The position numbers and the translations under genes are program-made. 37,457 bases of DNA, taken from assembly GCA_017481565.1 (NCBI GenBank), contig JAFUOZ010000041.1, positions 76,351-113,807 of the forward strand. Direction: 5' to 3'. The notes below the pieces were generated by a model that was given only the letters and a program-made list of their open reading frames with translations, made no database searches and was not told the DNA's origin. Source of the stretch: Oscillospiraceae bacterium. GTDB taxonomy: Bacteria > Bacillota > Clostridia > Oscillospirales > Ruminococcaceae. This document shows, one piece after another, positions 1 through 7,627 of the stretch; positions within the stretch are counted from its first letter, which is position 1, and every line of letters begins with the position of its first letter.

Positions 1-1
1 C

Positions 2-634
2 GAGCTTGATGATTTTTATGCGGCTATAGGTTACGGGGGAGTTATCCTTTCAAGGATCATTACAAGGCTTAAGGATACCTATACCAAGCTGTATGAGGCA
101 CCCGAAAAGAAGCCGCCTCTGCCTGCACCTCAGCCTCCTGAAGGTCTTAAGAGAAGTGCCACGGGTATCGTGGTTGACGGCGAAAACAATGTTATGGTAA
201 AGTTTTCAAGGTGCTGCAATCCTGTCCCGGGAGACGATATCATCGGCTTTATCACAAGAGGTCACGGAATTTCCGTACACAAGAAGGACTGTGAAAATTA
301 TATACACGCACTGCAGAACGGCTCAGAGCCTGACCGCTGGGTAGAGGTATGCTGGAGCGAAAAGGCTGCTGCAGGTCAGAGCTTCAGAGTAACTCTTGAT
401 ATCGTTGCATATAATAACGTTATGCTGCTTGCAAACGTTACGACGGCAATAGCGGAGATGAGAGTTCCCGTTACCGATACGGCAATGAGAGAGCTTAAGA
501 ACGGAAATACAAATCTTCTGGTGGACTGTCTTATTGCGGGAATGGGTCAGCTGAATACTCTTATGAGCAAGATAAGAAAAATTCAGGACGTTATTTCCGT
601 TGAACGTAAGGAGCAGACCGTCAGACCTCACTGA
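2..634 (+). CDS. rel: RelA/SpoT family (p)ppGpp synthetase/hydrolase, C-terminal part (5' truncated by window edge)
   Basis: Only the C-terminal 210 residues are present; the frame is open from base 2 and stops at 632-634. What is visible is the end of the TGS-to-helical linker, a proline-rich stretch, the zinc-finger/RIS-type module with a Cys-Cys-Asn-Pro motif followed by a spaced His and Cys (GHGISVHKKDC), and a C-terminal ACT domain of about 75 residues. In long RSH enzymes these modules sense the ribosome and uncharged tRNA and control the N-terminal synthetase and hydrolase domains, which lie outside the window. An in-frame ATG at 170 is internal to the protein and should not be taken as the start. 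The MBL gene follows 17 bases later, so they are probably co-transcribed. Confidence 0.93.
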   Translation, partial: ELDDFYAAIGYGGVILSRIITRLKDTYTKLYEAPEKKPPLPAPQPPEGLKRSATGIVVDGENNVMVKFSRCCNPVPGDDIIGFITRGHGISVHKKDCENYIHALQNGSEPDRWVEVCWSEKAAAGQSFRVTLDIVAYNNVMLLANVTTAIAEMRVPVTDTAMRELKNGNTNLLVDCLIAGMGQLNTLMSKIRKIQDVISVERKEQTVRPH

Positions 635-651
635 ATATAAGGAATATTATT

Positions 652-1296
652 ATGAAGATCATTGCACTTAAGCCCTACGGGGCATTCGGAACAAACAGCT
701 ATATCATACATGACGAGACAAGGGCGGCGCTTATCGACGCTCCCGGAAATAATGAGGCGGTACTCAGGGCACTGGCTGAAAATGATCTGGTGCTTGAAAA
801 GATACTGCTTACTCACGGTCACTGCGATCATATAGAGGGTACTGCGGAGCTTTCGGAAAAAACGGGAGCGGAGATATATATCCATAAGGACGATTATGAC
901 AAGCTTAATTCGCCTTACCTTAATCTGACTGAATATTTCAGTCTCCCTCCGATAAAAATAATAAAGGGTGTTGTCCGCACAGTAAAGGACGGGGATATTA
1001 TCCCTGTGGGAAAAAGCATATCTGTTAAGGTGATGCATACTCCCGGACATACAAGAGGTTCTGTAATGTATATTGCACAGGACCATATCTTTTCGGGCGA
1101 TACTATTTTTGCAGGCAGTGTGGGAAGAACTGATATGCCCGACGGAGACGGCAGGGTGCTGGCTCAGTCTCTGGGCAGGATAGCCGCCTTTGAGGGAGAA
1201 TATCCCGATTATTATATCTTTGCGGGACACGGCGGCGCAAGCAAGCTTTTCTATGAAAAGCAGAGTAATCCCTATATGGGCTTTGCTCAATTTTAA
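652..1296 (+). CDS. MBL-fold metallo-hydrolase (glyoxalase II-like)
   Basis: A 214-residue single-domain metallo-beta-lactamase fold protein. The metal-binding signature THGHCDH is near residue 60. Further ligands are expected in MHTPGHTRGS (about residue 130), the Asp of FSGDTIF (about 150) and the last His in FAGHGG (about 198). This layout is typical of short glyoxalase II-like hydrolases that follow rel in many Clostridia. The substrate is not evident; thioester hydrolysis such as S-lactoylglutathione-type chemistry is family knowledge only. No signal peptide is present, so it is cytoplasmic. The ATG is 17 bases after the rel stop, and hemZ follows after 18 bases. Confidence 0.9.
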   Translation: MKIIALKPYGAFGTNSYIIHDETRAALIDAPGNNEAVLRALAENDLVLEKILLTHGHCDHIEGTAELSEKTGAEIYIHKDDYDKLNSPYLNLTEYFSLPPIKIIKGVVRTVKDGDIIPVGKSISVKVMHTPGHTRGSVMYIAQDHIFSGDTIFAGSVGRTDMPDGDGRVLAQSLGRIAAFEGEYPDYYIFAGHGGASKLFYEKQSNPYMGFAQF

Positions 1297-1314
1297 GTCG
1301 GGAGCATTGATAAA

Positions 1315-2769
1315 ATGACTATATGTTTTTTTGGCTGTGACTATAAATATGAAACGGAAGCGGTAATGAAGCTTTTCTTTCCTCTTACCTTATTTGAATT
1401 CAGCTATGAGGAGGAAGCGGAGGGCGACAGGGTAGTAGTCCGCTCAGATGAGGGCAGGCTTTCCGTTTCGGTGTATACAGACGGTAAAACGGAAATATCC
1501 GAGGGTACTCATGAAAAGGCGGAAGCAGAGGGCTTTACAGATGAACAGGCACTTTGCAGAATGTTATACCGTATTTTAGAGGGTATGACGGGTGTTTCTC
1601 CCAAATGGGGCTGTCTTACGGGAATACGTCCCGTAAAGAAGGTGAATGCTCTTGCGGCAGAGGGAAAAAGCAAGGAAGAGATATTCGCCGAGCTTAATAG
1701 GAGATATTATACCTCAGAGGAAAAGCTGGAGCTTGCCTATGCTACTGCAATAACTCAGGATAAGGCGCTTAAACGGCTTTCGGATAATTCCTATTCACTT
1801 TATATTTCCATACCCTTCTGTCCCACAAGATGTGCATACTGTTCCTTTGTATCACATTCCATTCAGTCATCGGGAGCAAAGCTTATTCCGGGATATACGG
1901 AAAAGCTTTGCGAGGAAATAGCGCTTACCGCAGAAATGGCGGAAAAAAAGGGCCTTGTACTTGATACCATATATATCGGCGGAGGAACGCCTACAGCGAT
2001 TTCAGCGGAAAATATTGAAAAAATAATGAAAAAAGTCTCGGAATGCTTTGACATTTCCTCAGCGGCGGAATATACTGTAGAAGCAGGCAGAGCCGATACC
2101 ATAACCGAAGAAAAGCTCAGGGTCATAAAGGAATACGGAGCTAGCAGAATATCGGTAAATCCTCAGAGTATGGTGGATTCGGTGCTGGAAGCGGCAGGCA
2201 GACGGCATACCGCCGCACAGGTTGAGGAATGCTTCAATATGGCAAGGCGGCTTGGCTTTGATAATATCAATATGGACGTTATAGCGGGTCTGCCTACAGA
2301 TACCGAAGAGGGCTTTGCCTATACCATAGATAAGCTTATCGGTCTTGATCCTGAGGATATAACGGTCCATACACTTACGGTAAAGAGAAGTGCCGATCTG
2401 TTTGCAAGGTCAGATGAGGTGAAAAAGAGTATATCTCCCTCTGAGGTTGACAGAATGGTGTCCTATTCATGCAGGCGGCTTATGGAAAGCGGATATATGC
2501 CCTATTATCTGTACAGACAGAAAAATACGGTAGGCAATCTGGAAAACGTAGGCTATGCCAAAAAAGGTCATGAAAGCCTTTATAACATATACATTATGGA
2601 GGAGGCACAGACTATTCTTGCCGCAGGTGCATCAGGTTCAACCAAGCTTGTGAACAGGGCGACGGGGAAGATAAACAGGCATATAAATTATAAATATCCC
2701 TATGAATATATTTCAAGGTTTGATATGATGATCGATAAAAAGAATACCTTTATGAACGAAAATACATAA
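1315..2769 (+). CDS. hemZ: Coproporphyrinogen III dehydrogenase-like radical SAM protein HemZ
   Basis: A 484-residue radical SAM enzyme with an N-terminal extension of about 160 residues before the 4Fe-4S motif. That extension separates HemZ from HemN and HemW. The cluster cysteines are C169, C173 and C176 (CPTRCAYC), followed by the SAM-binding GGGTPT glycine motif. HemZ proteins are annotated as oxygen-independent coproporphyrinogen dehydrogenases, but their true reaction in anaerobes that lack a full haem pathway is unsettled. No other haem-synthesis gene lies nearby; the related chaperone hemW is at 35414-36478. It sits in the same co-directional run as the MBL hydrolase and the zinc-ribbon protein. 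An internal ATG at codon 18 is a possible later start. Confidence 0.92.
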   Translation: MTICFFGCDYKYETEAVMKLFFPLTLFEFSYEEEAEGDRVVVRSDEGRLSVSVYTDGKTEISEGTHEKAEAEGFTDEQALCRMLYRILEGMTGVSPKWGCLTGIRPVKKVNALAAEGKSKEEIFAELNRRYYTSEEKLELAYATAITQDKALKRLSDNSYSLYISIPFCPTRCAYCSFVSHSIQSSGAKLIPGYTEKLCEEIALTAEMAEKKGLVLDTIYIGGGTPTAISAENIEKIMKKVSECFDISSAAEYTVEAGRADTITEEKLRVIKEYGASRISVNPQSMVDSVLEAAGRRHTAAQVEECFNMARRLGFDNINMDVIAGLPTDTEEGFAYTIDKLIGLDPEDITVHTLTVKRSADLFARSDEVKKSISPSEVDRMVSYSCRRLMESGYMPYYLYRQKNTVGNLENVGYAKKGHESLYNIYIMEEAQTILAAGASGSTKLVNRATGKINRHINYKYPYEYISRFDMMIDKKNTFMNENT

Positions 2770-2789
2770 TTTTTTAGGAGGATATTGTT

Positions 2790-3146
2790 ATGGGTTACAG
2801 CTTTGATGATTTTATCTATGACACAAAGAAGGCTATCGATAAGGTAGGCGTAAAGACAAACGAGGCTATCGAACATTCAAAAATTCAGGTGGGAAAGGCT
2901 CAGCTCAAGGGTAAGCTTAAGGAGAAATTCTGTGACCTTGGCAAGCTTTGCTATGAAATGCATGAAACAGATGAGGATTACACAGGCTCAATGAAAAAGC
3001 TCCTTGCACAGATCAAGGAGATAGAGGGTCAGATAAAGGAAGCGGATACTGCTCTCGGTACTCCCGTTGTATGTGCGCTTTGCGGCACAAAGAACAGTGC
3101 TGAAAATGACTACTGCACAAAGTGCGGCGAAAAGCTTAAGAGATAA
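2790..3146 (+). CDS. Small coiled-coil protein with C-terminal zinc ribbon
   Basis: A 118-residue protein of unknown role. Residues about 10-90 are charged and helical (Lys/Glu-rich, likely coiled coil). The C-terminus carries a zinc ribbon with spacing C-x2-C-x10-C-x2-C (CALCG ... YCTKCG). The start has a strong site, AGGAGG, about 9 bases upstream. It follows hemZ after 20 bases. Similar helical zinc-ribbon proteins are common in Ruminococcaceae and are listed as hypothetical. No enzymatic motif is visible; a scaffold or nucleic-acid-linked role would be a guess. Confidence 0.85.
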   Translation: MGYSFDDFIYDTKKAIDKVGVKTNEAIEHSKIQVGKAQLKGKLKEKFCDLGKLCYEMHETDEDYTGSMKKLLAQIKEIEGQIKEADTALGTPVVCALCGTKNSAENDYCTKCGEKLKR

Positions 3147-3157
3147 ATTTATACGGC

Positions 3158-3183
3158 GGAGGATCTTCGGCTGAAGCTCCTCC
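3158..3183 (+). other. Hairpin at the zinc-ribbon/rlmD junction
   Basis: GGAGGA (3158-3163) pairs with TCCTCC (3178-3183), and the inner CTTC pairs with GAAG around a four-base loop. The hairpin ends exactly where an in-frame GTG (3184) begins, and no U tract follows. It would bury the GGAGG of any start at 3184, one reason to prefer a start at 3208. It may be a processing or attenuation hairpin rather than a terminator. Confidence 0.45.
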
Positions 3184-3207
3184 GTGTTACGAAAGGTTTT
3201 ACATAAG

Positions 3208-4563
3208 GTGAAGAAAAACGATATAGTACAGCTGGAAATAACCGATGTTACCGCAGAGGGAAGCGGTGTAGGTCGGCATGAGGGTATGGCTGTTTTCGTT
3301 CCCTCGGCGGCAGTGGGCGATCTGATAGACTGCCGTATCGTAAAGGTGCTAAAAAGCTATGCCTTCGGTATTATAGATAAGATAATAACGCCGTCGGCGG
3401 ACAGGGCAGACAGGGGCTGCGGTGTATCGAAAAAATGCGGAGGCTGTGTTTTCAGGCATATAAGCTATCAGGCAGAGCTGAAAATAAAGGACAAGGCTGT
3501 AAGAGACGCTTTTAAAAGAATAGGCGGTCTTGATATAGCCTTTGAGGATATACTGGGCTGTGAATCCCCCGACAGATACAGAAACAAGGCGCAGTATCCT
3601 GTTTCTATGGAAAACGGCAGGGCGGTGTGCGGTTTTTATGCACAGCGCAGTCACAGGGTAATAGAATGTGCCGATTGTATGCTGCAGCCTGAAGTTTTTT
3701 CGCATATAACCGAGGATATTATCGGATATATAAATAAAAAGAAAATACCTGTTTACGATGAAAAAAGCGGTAAGGGACTTATACGGCATATATATCTGAG
3801 AAGAGGTCATCACACAGGGGAGATAATGGTCTGTTTGGTCGTTACAAAAGCGGACAAGTCCTCTCTTAAGGGGCTTTTTGATATCCTCACCGAAAAATAT
3901 GCCGATATAAAGAGCATCGTGCTTAATATAAATAATAAGAATACAAACGTCATCACAGGAAAAAAGTGCATTACCGTTTACGGAAAGGGAACTATCACCG
4001 ATATAATGTGCGGAAAAAGCACGGAAATATCGCCGCTTTCCTTTTATCAGGTGAATACTGCACAGGCGGAGCGGCTTTACGGCATCGCAAGGGAGTATGC
4101 ACAGCTTTCGGGAGATGAAACGCTGCTTGACCTTTACTGCGGCGCGGGTACGGTGGGACTATCCTTTGCTGACCATATTTCAAGGCTTATCGGCGGTGAG
4201 ATAATCCCTGAGGCTGTTGAAAATGCACGGAAAAATGCACAGCTCAATAATGTTGATAATGCGGAATTTATCTGCGGTGACGCAGGTGAAATAGCCGCTT
4301 CGCTTGCAGATAAGGGAATAAGACCCGATGTTATCGTTGTTGACCCTCCCAGAAAGGGCTGTGATGAGCTTACTCTTACATCAATAGTAAGAATGGCTCC
4401 CCGTAAGCTTGTTATGATATCCTGCAACAGTGCAACGGCTGCAAGGGACGCTGCTTTTCTCTCGGAAAGAGGATATACTCCCGTTAAGGCGAGGGCAGTG
4501 GATATGTTCCCCGGAACAGGTCACTGTGAGTGTGTGGTGCTTATGACAAGGGATAATCAGTAA
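3208..4563 (+). CDS. rlmD: 23S rRNA (uracil-C5)-methyltransferase, RlmD/RumA family
   Basis: A SAM-dependent RNA m5U methyltransferase. Order: N-terminal TRAM RNA-binding domain (KKNDIVQLEITDV onward); a cysteine cluster typical of 4Fe-4S RlmD enzymes (GCGVSKKCGGC, with a later Cys in the RVIECADC region); the SAM motif DLYCGAGTVGL; DPPRKGC; and the catalytic cysteine in ISCNSAT. Family members modify U1939 or U747 of 23S rRNA; the exact position cannot be told here. Two GTG starts are possible. 3184 falls directly after a hairpin; 3208 has GAAAGG 11 bases upstream and gives the usual short N-terminus, so 3208 is chosen. It is the last gene of the first + strand run. Confidence 0.9.
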   Translation: MKKNDIVQLEITDVTAEGSGVGRHEGMAVFVPSAAVGDLIDCRIVKVLKSYAFGIIDKIITPSADRADRGCGVSKKCGGCVFRHISYQAELKIKDKAVRDAFKRIGGLDIAFEDILGCESPDRYRNKAQYPVSMENGRAVCGFYAQRSHRVIECADCMLQPEVFSHITEDIIGYINKKKIPVYDEKSGKGLIRHIYLRRGHHTGEIMVCLVVTKADKSSLKGLFDILTEKYADIKSIVLNINNKNTNVITGKKCITVYGKGTITDIMCGKSTEISPLSFYQVNTAQAERLYGIAREYAQLSGDETLLDLYCGAGTVGLSFADHISRLIGGEIIPEAVENARKNAQLNNVDNAEFICGDAGEIAASLADKGIRPDVIVVDPPRKGCDELTLTSIVRMAPRKLVMISCNSATAARDAAFLSERGYTPVKARAVDMFPGTGHCECVVLMTRDNQ

Positions 4564-4570
4564 TGCTCAA

Positions 4571-4597
4571 AATATCGCACGGAGTTTGTGCGGTATT
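4571..4597 (+). terminator. Possible weak terminator after rlmD
   Basis: AATATCGCAC (4571-4580) pairs with GTGCGGTATT (4588-4597), a 10-bp stem with one G-U pair and a 7-base loop. No U tract follows, so termination would be weak or factor-dependent. Confidence 0.35.
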
Positions 4598-4626
4598 GCT
4601 AAAATGTAAATAATGTTGGAAAATAC

Positions 4627-4655
4627 TTTACATTTGTTTATAAATATGGTATAAT
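4627..4655 (+). promoter_or_regulatory. Sigma-A promoter for the chemoreceptor gene
   Basis: TTTACA at 4627-4632, a 17-base spacer and TATAAT at 4650-4655, preceded by an extended -10 TG. It is near consensus. The predicted 5' leader is about 100 bases and holds a short reading frame (4694-4747, 17 codons) that has no clear ribosome binding site. Confidence 0.8.
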
Positions 4656-4760
4656 ATCAACAAATCACATTTTTGTGGGGAAATTGTGGATTTATGAACA
4701 TAAAGACAGCCTTCAGAGACAGAAATATAATTGCCGTGAACGGCTGAACGGAGGATACAT

Positions 4761-6275
4761 ATGAATATCAGAAAACCAAGATTAATGAAAACAAATGCAA
4801 AGAAAACTATAGCACCGATGAATAATGAGATGATGGTAAAGATAATGTTCTTTACTGTACTTATAGTTGCGGGATTGTTCTTAGTAAAGAATATTACAAA
4901 CGGTAACGGAACTGCTGTAGGTGTTATCGGCGGTGCAATGGCAGTGTTTGTGCTGATGATATTTCTTATGCATAAGCGAAAGGAAAATCTTGTAAGGGTA
5001 CAGACTGCTATCGGTATTTCCACGATCCTGCTTGTATTTATCATATCGCTGTTCAGCGGTGATTATTTAAGCGATGACTTTGTTCTTTATCTTGCTGTTA
5101 TCGCCCTTTCGGGTCAGATGCTTGATCCCAAACTTACAAAGTATCAGGCTATCGCAGGCGGAATATGCCTTATTCTCGTTTATATGATATGTCCTCATAA
5201 GGCAGACCCTCTTGCACAGTACGGCGTATGTGTGGGTATTTACGGTATCGCTGCTTTCCTTTACTACCTTGTAATCAGAAGAGGAAGCGCATATATTGAA
5301 GTCGCTGAGGACAGAGCGGTCGCAGCTGAAAAGCTTATCAGCTCCATGAAGAGAGTTGGTCTTGAGCTTGAAAGAAACTATGAGAATTCATCGGGAAGGA
5401 TCGATGATCTTACTGCTGCAACAGATAATCTTACAGGCAGCACAAAGGATCTTGAGGTCGGTTCAAACGGTATCTATATGGGTACTCAGGTGGTTGAAGA
5501 GACCTGTTCTGCTGTTCAGGACACTGTTCAGGCTACTGAGGTTCAGGTAAAGAACCTTGACAGCGAGGTAAAGAAGGTTGAAAAATCTCTTGCTGCAAGT
5601 ACTATCAGCATGAAGGAAATGAATTTCCAGATGAAGACCGTTAAGGAAATGGTCGATACAACAAATAAGGTTTTCGATGAGTTTGAAAGACAGATCAATG
5701 AGATTTCCGCAGCTACAGAACAGCTTACAAAGATCTCCTCAAATACAAATATCCTTGCTATCAATGCATCAGTTGAAGCTGCAAGAGCGGGTTCTGCAGG
5801 CTCAGGCTTTGCGGTCGTTGCAGACGAGGTAAGACAGCTTGCACTTGACAGTGACGATTGTTCAAATCAGGTAGTAAGCATCGTTAAGGCAATGCAGTTC
5901 CAGATAGAAGAAACCATGATCCAGCTTAAGAACAGTACAGGTGCTATCAATTCCTCTATAGATACTCTGCTTTCTCTTGAAAATGAATTCAGAGCCCTTA
6001 AGGATCACTTTGATTCTCTTTACAGTAATATCGAAAAGCAGAATTACAATGTTTCCGAAATGGACAGTATGTTCACTCGTCTGAGAAAGAAGATCGACGA
6101 AATGAGCGTATATTCAAGAGAAAATCAGAAGATCGTTACTATGATGAGCGGTGCTATGGATGTTTACAAGGCTAATATCACCAGTGTTATCGATGATACA
6201 CAGCTTGTCCGTTCACTTTCATCGTCAATGCTTGAGGTAGTAAACGAAAGCGAAAACGAAAGAGTTAAATTCTGA
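4761..6275 (+). CDS. Membrane methyl-accepting chemotaxis-type signalling protein
   Basis: A 504-residue protein. The N-terminal 25-175 region is very hydrophobic, with about six membrane helices and no obvious extracellular ligand domain. It is followed by a long coiled coil with the MCP signalling hairpin tip at about residues 325-365 ([16 protein letters not shown], then [13 protein letters not shown]). A classical HAMP domain is not evident between membrane and coil. Family members signal to CheA/CheW, but no che or flagellar gene is in the window, so a role in another sensory pathway is possible. It starts at an ATG after GGAGG, has a near-consensus promoter, and is followed by a strong hairpin. 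Confidence 0.9.
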   Translation: MNIRKPRLMKTNAKKTIAPMNNEMMVKIMFFTVLIVAGLFLVKNITNGNGTAVGVIGGAMAVFVLMIFLMHKRKENLVRVQTAIGISTILLVFIISLFSGDYLSDDFVLYLAVIALSGQMLDPKLTKYQAIAGGICLILVYMICPHKADPLAQYGVCVGIYGIAAFLYYLVIRRGSAYIEVAEDRAVAAEKLISSMKRVGLELERNYENSSGRIDDLTAATDNLTGSTKDLEVGSNGIYMGTQVVEETCSAVQDTVQATEVQVKNLDSEVKKVEKSLAASTISMKEMNFQMKTVKEMVDTTNKVFDEFERQINEISAATEQLTKISSNTNILAINASVEAARAGSAGSGFAVVADEVRQLALDSDDCSNQVVSIVKAMQFQIEETMIQLKNSTGAINSSIDTLLSLENEFRALKDHFDSLYSNIEKQNYNVSEMDSMFTRLRKKIDEMSVYSRENQKIVTMMSGAMDVYKANITSVIDDTQLVRSLSSSMLEVVNESENERVKF

Positions 6276-6292
6276 TAATACTTATTATCATA

Positions 6293-6321
6293 CGGCTGCT
6301 GTACGGAATGTGCGGCAGCCG
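6293..6321 (+). terminator. Hairpin after the chemoreceptor gene
   Basis: CGGCTGC at 6293-6299 pairs with GCAGCCG at 6315-6321, and pairing continues inward to about 12 bp around a GGAAT loop. The downstream U tract is poor (TTCAGTTATT), so partial read-through into the DUF4250 gene is likely. Confidence 0.6.
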
Positions 6322-6346
6322 TTCAGTTATTATAGGAGGAGTATTT

Positions 6347-6523
6347 ATGGCAATACCAAACGATCCGTTTATCCTGTTCAGCTGGATAAATACACAGCTG
6401 AGGGATAAATATCCGTCTCTTGAATCGCTTTGTGATGATATGAACGAGGATATTGATAAGATAACCGATAAGCTTAAGGCGGCAGGCTTTGAGTATGACA
6501 GAGACAGAAATTGTTTCAGATAG
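6347..6523 (+). CDS. DUF4250 domain-containing small protein
   Basis: A 58-residue cytoplasmic protein matching DUF4250 as I know it: an N-terminal NDP motif (MAIPNDPFILFSW), NTQLRD, a CDD motif mid-protein and YDRDRNCFR at the end. Function is unknown; the family is frequent in Firmicutes and the fold looks like a small helical HTH-like protein. The ATG at 6347 lies behind AGGAGG and is preferred over an upstream in-frame ATG at 6308, which would start inside the hairpin. The phosphatase start is 8 bases after its stop, so the two are probably translated together. Confidence 0.85.
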   Translation: MAIPNDPFILFSWINTQLRDKYPSLESLCDDMNEDIDKITDKLKAAGFEYDRDRNCFR

Positions 6524-6531
6524 GAGCATAT

Positions 6532-7248
6532 ATGACTATAATTTTTATTCGTCACGGCGATCCCAATTATGTTGATGATTGCCTTACCGAAAAGGGAAAA
6601 CGTGAAGCGGAGCTGCTTTCCGAAAGGGTAAAGGGCTGGGAGATAGATGATTTTTACTGCTCGCCTCTGGGACGGGCAAGGGAGACTGCCGATCATTCCA
6701 TGAGAAAAAACGGCAGAAGCTATGAGATACTTCCGTGGCTTGAAGAATTTCCCGCAAGAGTAATATCATACGAAAACGGAGAAAAGCGTATCCCATGGGA
6801 TCTTCTTCCGTCATACTGGACCAAGGAGGAGAAATATTTCCACCGTACCGCATGGACTGACGCACAGCTTATGAAAACAGGGGATACAGAGGAAAAATTC
6901 CTGAGAGTATGCAAGGGGATAGACGCACTTACCGAAAAATACGGCTATATCCATGAAAACGGATTTTACAAGGTAAGAGACGATGCGGCACGTGACAAGG
7001 TGATAGTATGCTTCTGTCATTTTGCGGTAACATCTGTTATCATGAGCCATATGCTTAATCTTTCGCCTGCTGTAATGCTCCACGGATTTTTCATGCCCAC
7101 CACATCGGTGACGGTACTTGCCACAGAGGAAAGAGAGCAGGGGAATGCATATTTCCGCTGTCAGATGCTTGGCGATACATATCATCTCAGATCAGGCGGA
7201 GAGCCTGTTTCACAAAGCGGCTATTTCGGAAATATTTTTCAGGGTTGA
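6532..7248 (+). CDS. Histidine phosphatase family (phosphoglycerate mutase-like) protein
   Basis: A 238-residue protein starting at ATG 6532, with AGGAG overlapping the previous stop. The N-terminal motif FIRHGDP carries the catalytic RHG. A second conserved arginine is in CSPLGRARETA (about residue 45), and the late catalytic His is in VCFCHFAVTS (about 165). These suit the histidine phosphatase superfamily, which removes phosphate through a phospho-His intermediate. The substrate is unknown. It is slightly longer than typical CobC/GpmB-like enzymes because of an insertion in the middle (residues about 75-130). It follows the DUF4250 gene directly. Confidence 0.88.
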   Translation: MTIIFIRHGDPNYVDDCLTEKGKREAELLSERVKGWEIDDFYCSPLGRARETADHSMRKNGRSYEILPWLEEFPARVISYENGEKRIPWDLLPSYWTKEEKYFHRTAWTDAQLMKTGDTEEKFLRVCKGIDALTEKYGYIHENGFYKVRDDAARDKVIVCFCHFAVTSVIMSHMLNLSPAVMLHGFFMPTTSVTVLATEEREQGNAYFRCQMLGDTYHLRSGGEPVSQSGYFGNIFQG

Positions 7249-7280
7249 TATATTTATATATATAAAAATGTTACAAAAAT

Positions 7281-7309
7281 TTGTGCCAAATCGGGAATAA
7301 AGGCATAAT
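7281..7309 (+). promoter_or_regulatory. Putative promoter of the Pro/Cys-rich protein gene
   Basis: TTGTGC at 7281-7286, a 17-base spacer and CATAAT at 7304-7309. Transcription would start near 7316, just before a stable hairpin. The boxes are fair rather than perfect. Confidence 0.5.
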
Positions 7310-7318
7310 ATATATCAA

Positions 7319-7346
7319 GCGGCGCAGAAATAACAGCCTGCGCCGC
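7319..7346 (+). promoter_or_regulatory. 5' UTR hairpin of the Pro/Cys-rich gene (or terminator of the phosphatase gene)
   Basis: GCGGCGCAG (7319-7327) pairs perfectly with CTGCGCCGC (7338-7346) around a 10-base loop. It would sit at the very 5' end of the predicted transcript, where such a stem can protect mRNA. The sequence after it (AAATTTATATATAAATGAGG) lacks a good U tract, so terminator function for the upstream gene is less likely. Confidence 0.55.
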
Positions 7347-7373
7347 AAATTTATATATAAATGAGGTGCTTTT

Positions 7374-7538
7374 ATGCATAATCATCCATGTTGTCCTCCT
7401 TGCTGTCCTCCTCCTTGTCCTCCTCCCTGCTGCCCTCCGCCCTGTCCTCCACCCTGCTGCCCTCCGCCTTGTCCTCCTCCCTGTCCTGTTCCTGAGCCTG
7501 AGCCCTGCTGTCCTCCTCCCCCTCCTCCCTGCTGCTGA
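7374..7538 (+). CDS. Pro/Cys-repeat small protein (54 aa), unrecognised
   Basis: A 54-residue reading frame starting ATG-CAT-AAT-CAT, with GAGGTG seven bases before the start and TGA at 7536-7538. Composition is extreme: 31 Pro and 16 Cys, leaving seven other residues (M, two H, N, V and two E). After MHNHPCCPPC the protein runs as three copies of the nonapeptide CCPPPCPPP, then a CPVPEPEPCC segment, a hexaproline and a terminal Cys pair. It has no signal peptide or membrane helix. It has its own putative promoter, a 5' hairpin and a strong terminator downstream. I do not recognise a family. Paired cysteines plus the HNH start suggest metal binding or disulfide cross-linking, by composition only. 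Seven proline runs of three or more predict dependence on EF-P. The opposite strand is also open (Gly/Gln-rich) but has no ribosome site. Confidence 0.7.
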   Translation: MHNHPCCPPCCPPPCPPPCCPPPCPPPCCPPPCPPPCPVPEPEPCCPPPPPPCC

Positions 7539-7584
7539 TATTGAAGTTTACATTTGTACATCATAAATATAAATAAAAAGTAAA

Positions 7585-7623
7585 AGCCGCCGTATCTTCT
7601 GTATTTCAGAGAATACGGCGGCT
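7585..7623. terminator. Bidirectional terminator between the Pro/Cys gene and the GH3 gene
   Basis: AGCCGCCGTAT (7585-7595) pairs with ATACGGCGGCT (7613-7623). On the minus strand it is followed by TTTTACTTTTTATTT, a good U tract for the GH3 gene. On the plus strand GATTTTAT follows. Confidence 0.85.
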
Positions 7624-7627
7624 GATT

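Noticed and set aside
628..1290. Long minus-strand open frame opposite the MBL hydrolase gene
   Set aside because: It lies wholly antisense to a gene with intact metal-binding motifs and has no recognisable domain.
4694..4747. 17-codon frame in the leader of the chemoreceptor gene
   Set aside because: The ribosome site is weak and no attenuator follows; too little to call a leader peptide.
7389..7500. 27-bp tandem repeats that could be mistaken for a CRISPR array or minisatellite
   Set aside because: There are no unique spacers, and the repeats keep the reading frame of a small protein.
7382..7564. Gly/Gln-rich open frame on the minus strand opposite the Pro/Cys gene
   Set aside because: No ribosome site or promoter before its start, and it is an automatic by-product of the CCN/TGY repeat on the other strand.
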